From Pedobacter sp. PACM 27299 (GTDB taxonomy: Bacteria > Bacteroidota > Bacteroidia > Sphingobacteriales > Sphingobacteriaceae): a stretch of 64,000 nt of DNA. A model generated the notes under the pieces. That model had not been told where the DNA came from, did not search any database, and saw only the letters and a program-made list of their open reading frames with translations. Both the position numbers and the translations under genes were made by a program. The stretch spans positions 930,001 to 994,000 of the forward strand of contig NZ_CP012996.1 of assembly GCF_001412655.1 (NCBI RefSeq), in the 5' to 3' direction. This document shows, piece after piece, positions 42,401 through 51,263 of this stretch (within the stretch, counting starts at the first letter, position 1; each line of letters begins with the position of its first letter).

Positions 42401-43585
42401 ATGCGCAGAAAACCGGCTTTCATCACACTCGTATACCTTGCTTTAGGAGCTTCATGGCTAATTTTGGGCAGTCAGTGGATTCGTTACCTGGATCAGAGTA
42501 TGCCGGAAAAGGATATGCGCTTTCTGTATGGCTATAAAAACCTCATTTTTCTATTTATTTCCGGACTCATTCTATTTGTGCTGATAGAAATGTATCGGAG
42601 GAGTATCTCCAGAATGGAAAACAACTATAAACAGCTTTTTGAGGGTTCTATTGCCATCATCTATGTTTTTGACCGCAAGAGTTTCCGATTATTGGAGGTA
42701 AATGAAAGGATGGTAGAACAGTACGGTTATACCAAACCAGAATTGTTAAAGATGACAGTAATGGACCTTCGACCGGAAGCGGAGTTTAGTAAACTGACCG
42801 AATATCTTAAATCTCCACATAAGGAGGGGCGGGCGACAGAGGTTTGGCTTCACAAAACTAAAAGTGGAAAAATCTTTCATGCGCTGATTTCTCATCATAG
42901 AACTACCTACAAAGGACAGGATGCTTACACCGTGATTGCGATCGATATTGAAGTTTACGTGAAAGCAGAAGAGCGGATCAAAGAGCTGTTAAAGGTATAT
43001 GAAACGGTAACTAGTGTAACGAATGATGTCATCTGGGAATATTGCCCTGGAACAAATGAACTGAAATGGCAAAATGGTTTCTCGGAAATTTTTGGCTATA
43101 CTGAAGACTTAAGGGAAAATACCAAAGAATGGATTCTGACTAAGGTGCACCCGGAAGACCAGGAGTATATGGAACAGAGTATGGCCGAAAGCCTGGAGCA
43201 ACTAAGTAATTCCTGGCGTTGCGAATACCGCTTGCAATGTGCCGATGGTAGTTATAAATACGTCTCTAACCAGGCCTTTATCCTGCTGGATGCTCATGGC
43301 CAGGCAGAAAAAATGGTAGGCGCCCTGAGAGATATTACGATCCGTAAGAATTATGAACATCGTTTGCTGCGTAAAAATGAAATACTTAAAAACATTGCCT
43401 GGGAGAATTCTCATAAGTTCCGCAAACCAGTCAGTAATATCATAGGAATTCTGAACCTGATGAAAATCGAAGAAAAAGGTATGGATGCGACCTTGTTAAC
43501 CATGCTGGAACGTTCCGCACTGGAACTGGATGAAATGATCAGTAAAATAAATGAGCGTACCAATCTTATGGGGGAGGAGAAGTAG
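42401..43585 (+). CDS. Membrane PAS sensor with HisKA remnant, no ATPase domain
   Basis: A 394-residue protein. Two membrane helices at the N terminus (LVYLALGASWLILGSQW and LIFLFISGLILFVLIEMY) bracket a short loop. Two PAS domains follow (LFEGSIAIIYVFDRKSFRLLEVNERMVEQYGYTKPELLKMTVMDL; DVIWEYCPGTNELKWQNGFSEIFGYTEDL) with PAC-like strands. The C terminus is a HisKA-like dimerisation helix (AWENSHKFRKPVSNIIGILNLM) that keeps the His, but the protein ends without an HATPase_c domain. Such short PAS/HisKA proteins are common in this family of bacteria. A CheY-like gene follows 106 bases later. I infer it may act as a sensor or dimerisation partner of another kinase. Confidence 0.85.
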   Translation: MRRKPAFITLVYLALGASWLILGSQWIRYLDQSMPEKDMRFLYGYKNLIFLFISGLILFVLIEMYRRSISRMENNYKQLFEGSIAIIYVFDRKSFRLLEVNERMVEQYGYTKPELLKMTVMDLRPEAEFSKLTEYLKSPHKEGRATEVWLHKTKSGKIFHALISHHRTTYKGQDAYTVIAIDIEVYVKAEERIKELLKVYETVTSVTNDVIWEYCPGTNELKWQNGFSEIFGYTEDLRENTKEWILTKVHPEDQEYMEQSMAESLEQLSNSWRCEYRLQCADGSYKYVSNQAFILLDAHGQAEKMVGALRDITIRKNYEHRLLRKNEILKNIAWENSHKFRKPVSNIIGILNLMKIEEKGMDATLLTMLERSALELDEMISKINERTNLMGEEK

Positions 43586-43691
43586 TTTTTCCATTTTATA
43601 GGATATTTATATCATCATTATTGCCGTTTTTTAATATGTGGCAAAATTGTTGCTAGTACTTCGCCGAAGTTCAATTTAAAAACAATTTAAT

Positions 43692-44054
43692 ATGATCAAA
43701 AGAATACATGTGCTTGAAGATGATGAAGATATCAGGTATATCATTGGCGTTTTACTTAAAGATGAAGGATATGAATTGCAACTATCGTCTACTTTTTCAG
43801 AGCTAAAAGGGAAACTGAAAGATTCAGTACCTGATTTATTCATTTTGGATGTGATGCTGCCTGATGGAGATGGAGCCGAAATCTGTAAAGATTTAAAATC
43901 GGATATGTTTACCAAACATATTCCAATTATTGTCATGTCTGCAAACGATCAGAATAAAGAATTAAGTATTGCTGCAGGTGCTGATGACTATGTGAGCAAA
44001 CCCTTTGATATTGACTACATCGTGAAAAGAATTAATAAGTTATTGCTGGATTAA
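43692..44054 (+). CDS. CheY-like single-domain response regulator
   Basis: A 120-residue stand-alone receiver. The conserved residues are all present: acidic pocket Glu9-Asp10-Asp11, phosphoacceptor Asp53 (FILDVMLPDGDG), Ser83 (IVMSAND) and Lys103 (DDYVSKPF). There is no output domain. It sits downstream of the PAS protein in the same direction. A strong hairpin terminator follows. Its kinase is not evident in the window. Confidence 0.92.
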   Translation: MIKRIHVLEDDEDIRYIIGVLLKDEGYELQLSSTFSELKGKLKDSVPDLFILDVMLPDGDGAEICKDLKSDMFTKHIPIIVMSANDQNKELSIAAGADDYVSKPFDIDYIVKRINKLLLD

Positions 44055-44074
44055 TTCGGAATACTACATATAAT

Positions 44075-44115
44075 AACGGCCCTGGATATTTAAAATATTC
44101 AGGGCCGTTTTTTTT
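44075..44115 (+). terminator. Strong terminator after the CheY-like gene
   Basis: A stem of about 15 bp (44075-44090 with 44094-44109, one mismatch) and a short loop end in a T-run. It lies directly after the stop of the receiver gene. Confidence 0.85.
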
Positions 44116-44512
44116 ACGCCAGACTATGAAATATTGGCCTGGCTTAAAATAGAAACAGGGATAAACCTTGGAGAGGTATCCCTGTTAATTGATAGTTGGC
44201 CCACCACAGACCAACCTAAACCAAACAAACTATGACTATAACGGATATAATTATGTGATAGTTTTAAGTATTTGAAATTAAACATTTCTATGACAATAGG
44301 CAGTAGTTATCCTCCTAAGATCTTGAAGCTACGTCAATGAATAATCTGAAATTGAAGCCCTTCTTCAGACGACTATTAATAGCTCCTTTTGATACTGATA
44401 ATGCCTGTTTTTAATTCGGAAAGATTGAATCACAGTTGTTTACGTTAATCCTGTTCGACAGCGCTTATTTTACATTGATATATATTATATTTGGACCAAA
44501 TACGAGAATAAA
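44116..44512. other. 397-base gap with no recognised gene
   Basis: No gene-like frame was found. An ATG at 44233 gives only eight codons. A SusC-like leader sequence ('ACCTAAACCAAACAAACT') precedes it, perhaps a relic. A TATATTTG box lies at 44486-44493 and an ACCAAAT at 44495-44501, both just upstream of the cupin gene. Confidence 0.45.
44486..44493 (+). promoter_or_regulatory. Candidate -7 element for the cupin gene
   Basis: TATATTTG fits TAnnTTTG, 19 bases before the ATG at 44513. No clear -33 element. Confidence 0.4.
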
Positions 44513-45010
44513 ATGTCAGATCAGAAAAAAGAAATATTTGATGGCGTAGCTCAACGCTTAAAAATTGAAGGATTTAATGTGGTCAATCGTGATGAAAGCC
44601 GCCCATGGGGAGGTTTTTTCGTAATTGACGAAGACCAGGCACAACAATTTGCCAATGTTTATTTCGATGGACTAAATGTTGATGAATTGAAAATATCAGG
44701 TAAACTGAGCCCTAAAATATTAATTGTTGCCCCAAACACACGTTTATCATGGCAATATCACCACCGCCGTGCCGAAATATGGAGAGTAGTAAATGGTACA
44801 GTAGGTGTTTGTACCAGCGATACAGACGAACAAGGTGAAGTAAAACAACTGACACCTGGTCAAACTATTAAATTAAAACAAGGCGAAAGACACCGTTTAA
44901 TCGGTTTGGACGATTGGGGAATTGTTTCCGAAATCTGGCAGCATACAGATCCAACAAATCCATCAGATGAAAGTGATATTGTAAGAGTACAAGACGATTT
45001 CGGCAGATAA
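44513..45010 (+). CDS. Phosphomannose-isomerase type II-like cupin
   Basis: A 165-residue cytoplasmic cupin related to the C-terminal isomerase domain of type II mannose-6-phosphate isomerase/GDP-mannose pyrophosphorylase and often labelled phosphoheptose isomerase in this phylum. The metal-binding part is WQYHHRRAEIWRVVNGTVGVCTSD and the second cupin motif is TPGQTIKLKQGERHRLIGLDDWGIVSEIWQ. An N-terminal segment with ESRPWGGFFVIDEDQ precedes it. Single gene with its own promoter-like box and terminator. The substrate is a sugar phosphate by family inference; the exact one is uncertain. Confidence 0.82.
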   Translation: MSDQKKEIFDGVAQRLKIEGFNVVNRDESRPWGGFFVIDEDQAQQFANVYFDGLNVDELKISGKLSPKILIVAPNTRLSWQYHHRRAEIWRVVNGTVGVCTSDTDEQGEVKQLTPGQTIKLKQGERHRLIGLDDWGIVSEIWQHTDPTNPSDESDIVRVQDDFGR

Positions 45011-45029
45011 AACCGAATGGACCTGATTT

Positions 45030-45066
45030 AATCCCGTATAGGTAAAACTTTTACGGGATTTTTTTT
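45030..45066 (+). terminator. Terminator after the cupin gene
   Basis: AATCCCGTA (45030-45038) pairs with TACGGGATT (45052-45060), followed by a T8 run. It separates the cupin gene from the lipid operon. Confidence 0.8.
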
Positions 45067-45127
45067 GCTATTTTGCAAGCCAAACACCAAGATCTGCCAT
45101 AGGTCAATATTACGTATATACACAAAT

Positions 45128-45856
45128 ATGATTATTTTAGTTTTCTTCCTTTTACATTGGTTCCTCTCCTTATTTTCACAAACTTTCTTTTTACATCGTT
45201 ATGCCTCTCATAAAATGTTTAAAATGAATGCCTTTTGGGAGAAGTTCTTTTATGCCATTACTTTCTTGTCGCAAGGCTCCTCTTTCTTAAATCCAAGAGC
45301 TTATGCCATCCTGCACCGGATGCACCACGCTTTTTCTGATACAGAGAAAGATCCGCACTCTCCACATTTTGTTAAAGATGTATGGGGAATGATGATCAAG
45401 ACCAAAAATATTTACCTGAATTACTCCAAATTTAATGTGGAACCAGAAGAACAATTTAGAGATAAATATCCTTCCTGGCCGATTATTGATAAAATTGGAG
45501 ATTCATGGATTACCAGAATGGTCTTTATAGGCTTCTATGTCTGGTTCTACGTGACTTTTGCAACCGCTTGGTGGATGTTCCTTTTATTGCCGATCCATTT
45601 CTTAATGGGACCGATTCACGGGGCTGTTGTCAACTGGTGTGGTCATAAATATGGTTATTCGAATCATGATAACGATGATCACAGCAAGAATTCCCTTCCT
45701 TTAGACTTCCTGATGCTAGGCGAATTGTTTCAAAATAACCACCATAAAAAACCAAATAATCCAAACTTCGCTTCGAGGTGGTTTGAATTTGATCCTACTT
45801 ATCCATTAATGAAGGTGATGCACTGGATGCACATCATCCGAATAAGAAAAGTCTAA
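45128..45856 (+). CDS. Fatty acid desaturase (acyl-CoA/acyl-lipid type)
   Basis: A 242-residue membrane di-iron desaturase. Histidine boxes are His23-RYAS-His28, HRMHHAF, GHKYGYS-type and [12 protein letters not shown]. Membrane segments surround them ([41 protein letters not shown]). The ATG at 45128 begins the first membrane helix; an upstream frame adds basic residues and is unlikely. It introduces a double bond into an acyl chain, but regiospecificity cannot be read. It opens a compact plus-strand run of six lipid-related genes (next gap 11 bases). Confidence 0.9.
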   Translation: MIILVFFLLHWFLSLFSQTFFLHRYASHKMFKMNAFWEKFFYAITFLSQGSSFLNPRAYAILHRMHHAFSDTEKDPHSPHFVKDVWGMMIKTKNIYLNYSKFNVEPEEQFRDKYPSWPIIDKIGDSWITRMVFIGFYVWFYVTFATAWWMFLLLPIHFLMGPIHGAVVNWCGHKYGYSNHDNDDHSKNSLPLDFLMLGELFQNNHHKKPNNPNFASRWFEFDPTYPLMKVMHWMHIIRIRKV

Positions 45857-45867
45857 AAGCAACTAAT

Positions 45868-46668
45868 ATGGCAACACCCTATCTTATCTTAATTTGTTTA
45901 GTAGCGTGTTGCCTGGTCATGGCACTGGTTTGGTGCTGGGCCGTTAAAATTAACAATGCCGGGGTAGTTGATGTCTTTTGGGCACTCAACTTTCCCCTGA
46001 TTGCCATCCTTCTCTTTTTTCTGGCTGATGGACTTGAACTCAGAAAACAGCTGATCTGCAGTATGGTGGTCATAGCCGGACTTCGTCTCGGTGCGCATCT
46101 ATGGCAAAGGGTCATCGGCCATCTCCAGGTAGAGGAAGGTCGTTATCAACAGCTCCGTAAAGAGTGGGCGCCCCATGAAAATAAAAAGTTCTTCTGGTTT
46201 TTTCAGTTTCAGGCTTTCTCCAATGTAATCCTTGCTATTCCTTTTTTTCTGATTGCCGGCAATAAGGATACGCATATTCATACCCTTGAATATTTCGGAA
46301 TTGGCCTTTGGGTGATTGCCGTACTCGGAGAATCCATCGCGGATATGCAGTTGAGCCAGTTTAAAAAAGATGCCTGCAACAGGGGCAAGGTTTGTCAGCT
46401 GGGATTATGGAACTATTCCCGCCATCCCAATTATTTCTTTCAGCTGCTCCTATGGGTCGCTTATTTTCTTTTCGCCCTGTATGCCCCATGGGGATGGATC
46501 GCCATCAGCAGTCCGGTCATCATTGGTTACCTGCTGTTCAAAGTAACTGGTATTCCCGCCACAGAAGAACAGGCCCTCCGTTCCAAAGGTGAGTTATACC
46601 GCCAATATCAGCAAAGTACCAGCGTATTTGTTCCATGGTTTAAAAAGCAGGTTTCTACCCTGAAATAA
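45868..46668 (+). CDS. DUF1295 membrane oxidoreductase-like protein
   Basis: A 266-residue integral membrane protein of the DUF1295 family, distantly related to steroid 5-alpha-reductases and isoprenylcysteine methyltransferases. About six membrane segments are visible. The C-terminal cofactor-binding-type signature is GLWNYSRHPNYFFQLLLWVAYFLF, followed by FKVTGIPATEEQALRSKGELYRQYQQSTSVFVPW. An N-terminal VDVFWALNFP motif is family-typical. It lies 11 bases after the desaturase and upstream of a Cfa-like gene. A role in reducing an unsaturated or methylenated acyl chain is possible and inferred from family and context. Confidence 0.85.
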   Translation: MATPYLILICLVACCLVMALVWCWAVKINNAGVVDVFWALNFPLIAILLFFLADGLELRKQLICSMVVIAGLRLGAHLWQRVIGHLQVEEGRYQQLRKEWAPHENKKFFWFFQFQAFSNVILAIPFFLIAGNKDTHIHTLEYFGIGLWVIAVLGESIADMQLSQFKKDACNRGKVCQLGLWNYSRHPNYFFQLLLWVAYFLFALYAPWGWIAISSPVIIGYLLFKVTGIPATEEQALRSKGELYRQYQQSTSVFVPWFKKQVSTLK

Positions 46669-46732
46669 AAAACCATTCGTACTTAAATAACGTATAGTTA
46701 AAGTAATCAGCGATACTTTAACACAAAGATTC

Positions 46733-47764
46733 ATGTGGTACGATACTTTAATTGAACAGAACAAATTACCAGATTTTATATTACGCAGCGGGATTCGCAG
46801 ATTGCTAAAAAAACGTCTTCAGGATGAGACTCTAGGGGATGCAGAAGCTCAGCAGCATCGGCTGAATAAGCTGATTGCAAAATTGAAAACCGAACCCATT
46901 GCCGTTCATACGCAAGATGCAAATCAGCAGCATTATGAGGTGCCCACTGCTTTTTACCAATATTGTTTGGGCAAACATTTAAAATATTCTAGTGGGTATT
47001 GGAATCCAGGGGTGACCTCTTTGGATACTTCCGAGCAGGATATGCTTGAGCTGAGCACCAAGCGTGCAGATTTGAGAGATGGCCAGTATATTCTCGAACT
47101 GGGCTGTGGATGGGGATCTCTCACTTTATTTATGGCTCAAAAGTACCCCAGCAGTCAAATCACGGCAGTCTCCAATTCTGCAACGCAAAAGGCCTATATC
47201 GACCAGGCAGCAAGAGAAAGAAACCTGCACAACATTACGGTCCTCACTGAGGACATCAACGTATTTAATAGCCCCGTTCAGTTTGATCGTGTCCTTTCCG
47301 TAGAAATGTTCGAGCACATGCGTAATTATGAATTGCTGATGGGCAAAATTGCTTCCTTTATGAAAGATGATGGCCGACTGTTTGTCCACATTTTTAGTCA
47401 CCACTCATTGGCGTATAAATTTGAGGTGAAGGATGAAACAGATTGGATGAGCAAGTACTTTTTTACCGGGGGGATCATGCCATCCAATCACCTGTTGCTT
47501 TACTTTAATCAACACCTTACTGCAGTGAATCATTGGGTGGTGAACGGTACAAATTACGCGAAAACATCCGAAGCATGGCTTAAAAATATGGATGCAAATA
47601 GAAAAGAAATTATGCCTATTTTAAGGGAAACGTATGGTGCAGACCAGGCCCTGAAATGGTGGGTCTACTGGCGCCTGTTTTATTTGTCATGCGCAGAATT
47701 ATTTGCCTGTAACCAGGGCAATGAATGGATGGTTTCTCATTACCTGTTTAAAAAGAAAGCCTGA
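46733..47764 (+). CDS. Cyclopropane-fatty-acid-synthase-like methyltransferase (first)
   Basis: A 343-residue SAM-dependent enzyme of the Cfa/CmaA family acting on phospholipid acyl chains. The SAM motif is YILELGCGWGSLTLFMAQKY near residue 122. By eye against E. coli Cfa and M. tuberculosis CmaA1, the substrate-pocket Cys (YSCAYW) is Ser here (KYSSGYW). The Glu-His of EMFEHM and the His of LFVHIFS are kept, as is the Tyr of NYAKTS. It lacks the front domain of E. coli Cfa (382 residues). Its stop overlaps the FAD gene start by one base. Whether it cyclopropanates, methylates or methylenates is undetermined. Confidence 0.85.
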   Translation: MWYDTLIEQNKLPDFILRSGIRRLLKKRLQDETLGDAEAQQHRLNKLIAKLKTEPIAVHTQDANQQHYEVPTAFYQYCLGKHLKYSSGYWNPGVTSLDTSEQDMLELSTKRADLRDGQYILELGCGWGSLTLFMAQKYPSSQITAVSNSATQKAYIDQAARERNLHNITVLTEDINVFNSPVQFDRVLSVEMFEHMRNYELLMGKIASFMKDDGRLFVHIFSHHSLAYKFEVKDETDWMSKYFFTGGIMPSNHLLLYFNQHLTAVNHWVVNGTNYAKTSEAWLKNMDANRKEIMPILRETYGADQALKWWVYWRLFYLSCAELFACNQGNEWMVSHYLFKKKA

Positions 47765-49008
47765 TGGAAAAAGTCGCAATTATAGGTACTGGTATTGCCG
47801 GAATGGGTTGCGGTCACCTGCTCCAAAAGAAATACCATCTTACTTTTTATGAAGAACAGGACTATATTGGCGGACACACCAATACCATTACGCTCGAAGA
47901 ACATGGGGAACCCGTTTATATAGATACCGGATTCATGGTTTTCAATCAGCAGACTTATCCCCAGCTGTCCAGGTTATTCGATAAAATACATGCGCCGGTA
48001 AAGACAACTGATATGTCTTTTAGCGTACAATACCTGCCCGATCACCTCGAATATAGCGGATCAAGTCTGAACCATCTTTTCGCACAGCGAAGGAACTTAT
48101 TCAACCCTTCCTTTTTAAAGATGCTGATGCAAATCAACCGCTTTAATAAAGAAAGTGTGGCTATTCTTGACCAGCCGAAGTACGAAAATTACTCCATAGG
48201 CAAGTACATCAGCGAATTTGGTTATAGCCAGGATATGCTCTGGAAATACCTGATTCCGATGAGCTCAGCAGTATGGTCTACACCAATGGAGCAAATTCTG
48301 GACTTTCCTGCAGTATCATTGATCAGGTTCTTTAAAAATCATGGTTTCCTCGGACTAGACACCCAGCATCAGTGGTATACGCTTCACAATGGCAGTCAAT
48401 CTTACCGCGAATTATTGATCAAGCCTTTTAAAGATAGAATCCAGCTGCGGAAGAAAGTAGTGGAAGTATCAAGAATGGCCGATGGGAAGGGGAGTGTACT
48501 TGCTGCGGATGGGAGTTCCGCCATATATGACCGCGTCATTCTAGCGTGCCATGCCGATCAGGCATATGGGATGGTAAAGGATAAAACCCCAGATGAACTG
48601 CGCCTGCTTTCTAAGTTTAAATACCAGCCCAATAAAGCAGTTCTGCATACTGACAGTAATTTAATGCCTAAAAAGAAACTGGCCTGGAGCAGCTGGAATT
48701 ACCGGGTAGAAAAACAAGGCGATGCTTTGGTGCCTAGTACCATTTACTGGATGAATCGACTGCAGCAGGTGTCCAATCATCAGGACTATTTTGTTTCCAT
48801 CAATCCTTCCAGTTCAATTGATACAAAAAAGATTATCCGTGAAATTGATTATGAACACCCCTTATTTGATGTTCCTGCAATGCAGGCACAAAAGGAGCTG
48901 CCAATTCTCAACCAGCATGGCCCTCTTTATTATTGTGGGAGTTATTTTAAATATGGTTTTCATGAAGATGCGTATGCCAGCGCAGTTGCACTTTGTGAAA
49001 ATTGGTAA
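47764..49008 (+). CDS. FAD-dependent oxidoreductase (amine-oxidase fold)
   Basis: A 414-residue flavoprotein. The FAD dinucleotide motif is VAIIGTGIAGMGCGHLLQK at the N terminus, followed by the GGHTN-type GG doublet motif and YIDTGFMVFN. The central part has SYRELLIKPFKDRIQLRKKVVEV, and the C-terminal FAD signature is YYCGSYFKYGFHEDAYASAVALCENW. It belongs to the amine-oxidase-like group found next to DUF1365 and Cfa genes in other bacteria; in proteobacteria such sets have been linked to furan-fatty-acid or stress-responsive lipid synthesis (from memory). It overlaps the preceding gene by one base and precedes DUF1365 by 12. Confidence 0.88.
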   Translation: MEKVAIIGTGIAGMGCGHLLQKKYHLTFYEEQDYIGGHTNTITLEEHGEPVYIDTGFMVFNQQTYPQLSRLFDKIHAPVKTTDMSFSVQYLPDHLEYSGSSLNHLFAQRRNLFNPSFLKMLMQINRFNKESVAILDQPKYENYSIGKYISEFGYSQDMLWKYLIPMSSAVWSTPMEQILDFPAVSLIRFFKNHGFLGLDTQHQWYTLHNGSQSYRELLIKPFKDRIQLRKKVVEVSRMADGKGSVLAADGSSAIYDRVILACHADQAYGMVKDKTPDELRLLSKFKYQPNKAVLHTDSNLMPKKKLAWSSWNYRVEKQGDALVPSTIYWMNRLQQVSNHQDYFVSINPSSSIDTKKIIREIDYEHPLFDVPAMQAQKELPILNQHGPLYYCGSYFKYGFHEDAYASAVALCENW

Positions 49009-49020
49009 TGATCATTGACA

Positions 49021-49857
49021 ATGAATTCTTCTTTATATAGCTGTAGGGTAATGCACCATCGGCTGGCGCCTAAAACGCACAGCTTTGGCTACCGCGTATA
49101 CCTGTTTTACCTGGATATTGAAGAACTGCCCATGCTTGCTAAAAAGCTGAGCTGGCTAAGTGTCAATCGCTTTAACCTGTTCAATTTTCGGGATAAGGAC
49201 CATTTGCATTTGCCGAAAGAAATTGCCGATTGGCATCAGGATTCAGGGCAACAGAGCTCTACTGATCAAAATAAAAATCTGAGGGATAAACTCAGGAAAT
49301 ACCTGTATAAAAATGGATTAGAGCTGGGAGCAGGCCGTGTGATGCTGCTTACTAATCTTGCGGTTTTGGGTTATAACTTTAATCCGGTTTCATTTTACTT
49401 CTGCTTTGATGAGCAGGGGGCTCCGCTCTGTGCGGTGGCAGAGATCAGCAACACCTTCCGGGAGATGAAATTATTTCTGATTAAAAAAGAAGAAATGAAA
49501 GAGGAGAGGTTCCGGCAGCGGATCGAAAAATATTTCTATGTATCTCCTTTTATTGATCTGGATACGCTGTTCGACTTCGACCTGGCTATCCCCAATGAAA
49601 AATTAACCATTCGTATTGATGATTATGATCAGCAGGGCAATCGTTTTTTCCTAAGCACATTGATGGGGGATAGAAAGCCTTTAACCAACACAAATTTGCT
49701 GCGTTATTTTTTCTCAATACCCATGATTCCACTTCAGGTGATGAGCCTGATTCATTGGCAGGCCTTCTTATTGTGGAGGAAGAAATTCTCTTTTCATAAA
49801 AAGAAAGCAAACCAACATCTCCAAAAAGACGTATATAAACCTTTAAAAACGAATTAA
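49021..49857 (+). CDS. DUF1365 family protein
   Basis: A 278-residue protein of the DUF1365 family, typically adjacent to the FAD oxidoreductase and Cfa-like enzymes. Signatures are LYSCRVMHHRLAPKTHSFGYRVYLFYLDIEEL at the N terminus, RVMLLTNLAVLGYNFNPVSFYFCFDEQG in the middle and a membrane-binding hydrophobic helix near the end (LRYFFSIPMIPLQVMSLIHWQAFLLWRK). The ATG at 49021 is preferred; a TTG six bases upstream is an alternative. The gene stops one base before the second Cfa-like gene, consistent with translational coupling. Biochemical role unproven. Confidence 0.88.
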   Translation: MNSSLYSCRVMHHRLAPKTHSFGYRVYLFYLDIEELPMLAKKLSWLSVNRFNLFNFRDKDHLHLPKEIADWHQDSGQQSSTDQNKNLRDKLRKYLYKNGLELGAGRVMLLTNLAVLGYNFNPVSFYFCFDEQGAPLCAVAEISNTFREMKLFLIKKEEMKEERFRQRIEKYFYVSPFIDLDTLFDFDLAIPNEKLTIRIDDYDQQGNRFFLSTLMGDRKPLTNTNLLRYFFSIPMIPLQVMSLIHWQAFLLWRKKFSFHKKKANQHLQKDVYKPLKTN

Positions 49858-49858
49858 A

Positions 49859-51100
49859 ATGAGGTCTTCGCTTGCCATTACCAGACACAGCGCTGGATTT
49901 TACGAAAAACTAGTCTTGAATGCTCTGTCTAAAATGACAAAAGGCAGTTTAAAGATTACCTTGCCAGATGCTCAGGAAATACAAATTGGGGAAGCGCAAT
50001 CAGTCTTAAAAGCCAATATTCAAATCACAGATGCCGCCTTTTTTAAAAACCTGATGTTATATGGTGACATTGGTTTTGGTGAAGCCTATGTAGATGGTTT
50101 ATGGGAAACAGACAGTATTACCGATGTCATCAAATGGGTGCTGCTCAATATTGAAAATGCACCTTCTGTTTCTGGAAGCCAGCATAAAACCTGGGTATTA
50201 AACATATTCAAATGGTTAAACAGAGTATATCATAACAGCAGATCAAATAGCATCTCCGGTTCTCAAAAAAATATTTCTGAACATTACGACCTGAATAATG
50301 ATTTCTTCTCGCTGTTTCTGGATCCTTCTATGACCTATTCCAGTGGTTATTTTTATAAAGAAGGATTGACCCTTGCAGCAGCTCAGGAGGCAAAATACCA
50401 GAGGCTTTGTACGCAGCTGTGCTTAAAATCTACAGATCATGTGTTGGAAATTGGAAGTGGATGGGGGGCTAATGCGATCTTTATGGCTAAAAATTACGGC
50501 TGTAAAGTCACCTCTGTAACGATTTCTAAAGAACAGCAGCATTGGGCAATGGATCAGGTTTGCGCAGCCGGTTTATCTGACCTGGTTACTGTGGAAATTA
50601 TGGATTACAGAGACCTTAAAGGAAGCTTCGATAAGATAGTTTCTATTGAGATGCTGGAAGCAGTAGGACATAATTATTATCAGGAATATTTTAGTAAATG
50701 TAATGAACTGCTAAAAGCTGAGGGAATCCTTGCCTTTCAGGTGATCACCAGCCCGGACTCCAGATATGATAGCTTGCGTAAAGGAGTAGACTGGATTCAG
50801 AAGCATATATTTCCGGGCTCTTTACTGCCATCTGTAGCGAGAATAAATGAGGCGATCAATAAAACCAGTAACCTGACCATGGTTGATTTAAAGGATTTAG
50901 GCTTAGATTATGAACGGACATTGCAATTGTGGATGGAACAGTTTAACAGGCACCGTCTGGCAGTAAAAGCGCTGGGCTTTGACGATCGGTTTATTCGGAA
51001 GTGGCAGTATTATTTTAATTATTGTGAAGCGGCTTTTGCGATGAGGAACATCAATGTAATGCAGATGGTGTATGTGAGGCCGAACAATACAGCCAGGTAA
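49859..51100 (+). CDS. Cyclopropane-fatty-acid-synthase-like methyltransferase (second)
   Basis: A 413-residue SAM-dependent enzyme with an N-terminal SCP-like lipid-binding domain (LKITLPDAQEIQIGEAQSVLKANIQITDAAFFKNLMLYGDIGFGEAYVDGLWE) and the Cfa methyltransferase domain (HVLEIGSGWGANAIFMAKNYG). The E. coli Cfa pocket Cys is Ser here (SMTYSSGYF), the His of LLHTI is Gln (AFQVITS), and the EH pair is EA (IEMLEAVG); the Tyr (LDYERTL) is kept. Length fits full-size Cfa. The altered residues suggest chemistry other than classical cyclopropanation; this is inference. It is the last gene of the lipid operon. Confidence 0.85.
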   Translation: MRSSLAITRHSAGFYEKLVLNALSKMTKGSLKITLPDAQEIQIGEAQSVLKANIQITDAAFFKNLMLYGDIGFGEAYVDGLWETDSITDVIKWVLLNIENAPSVSGSQHKTWVLNIFKWLNRVYHNSRSNSISGSQKNISEHYDLNNDFFSLFLDPSMTYSSGYFYKEGLTLAAAQEAKYQRLCTQLCLKSTDHVLEIGSGWGANAIFMAKNYGCKVTSVTISKEQQHWAMDQVCAAGLSDLVTVEIMDYRDLKGSFDKIVSIEMLEAVGHNYYQEYFSKCNELLKAEGILAFQVITSPDSRYDSLRKGVDWIQKHIFPGSLLPSVARINEAINKTSNLTMVDLKDLGLDYERTLQLWMEQFNRHRLAVKALGFDDRFIRKWQYYFNYCEAAFAMRNINVMQMVYVRPNNTAR

Positions 51101-51263
51101 ATTTCAAAATCTACATCATTACTTTCATGCTGAAATCTTTTGCCCTAAAGAGAGACAAAATTATCAAGGTCTAAAAGTAACGATATAGATTTTCAGGTGT
51201 AAAACCCAATATTCGACTATAGAGTAGTTCTTTATTACACCGTATTCTGATCCTTATAATGTA

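Noticed and set aside
44233..44259. Eight-codon frame after a leader-like sequence
   Set aside because: Too short to support, with no conserved context.
45879..46281. Antisense frames in the DUF1295 gene
   Set aside because: They are inside a confident membrane-protein gene and have no recognisable content.
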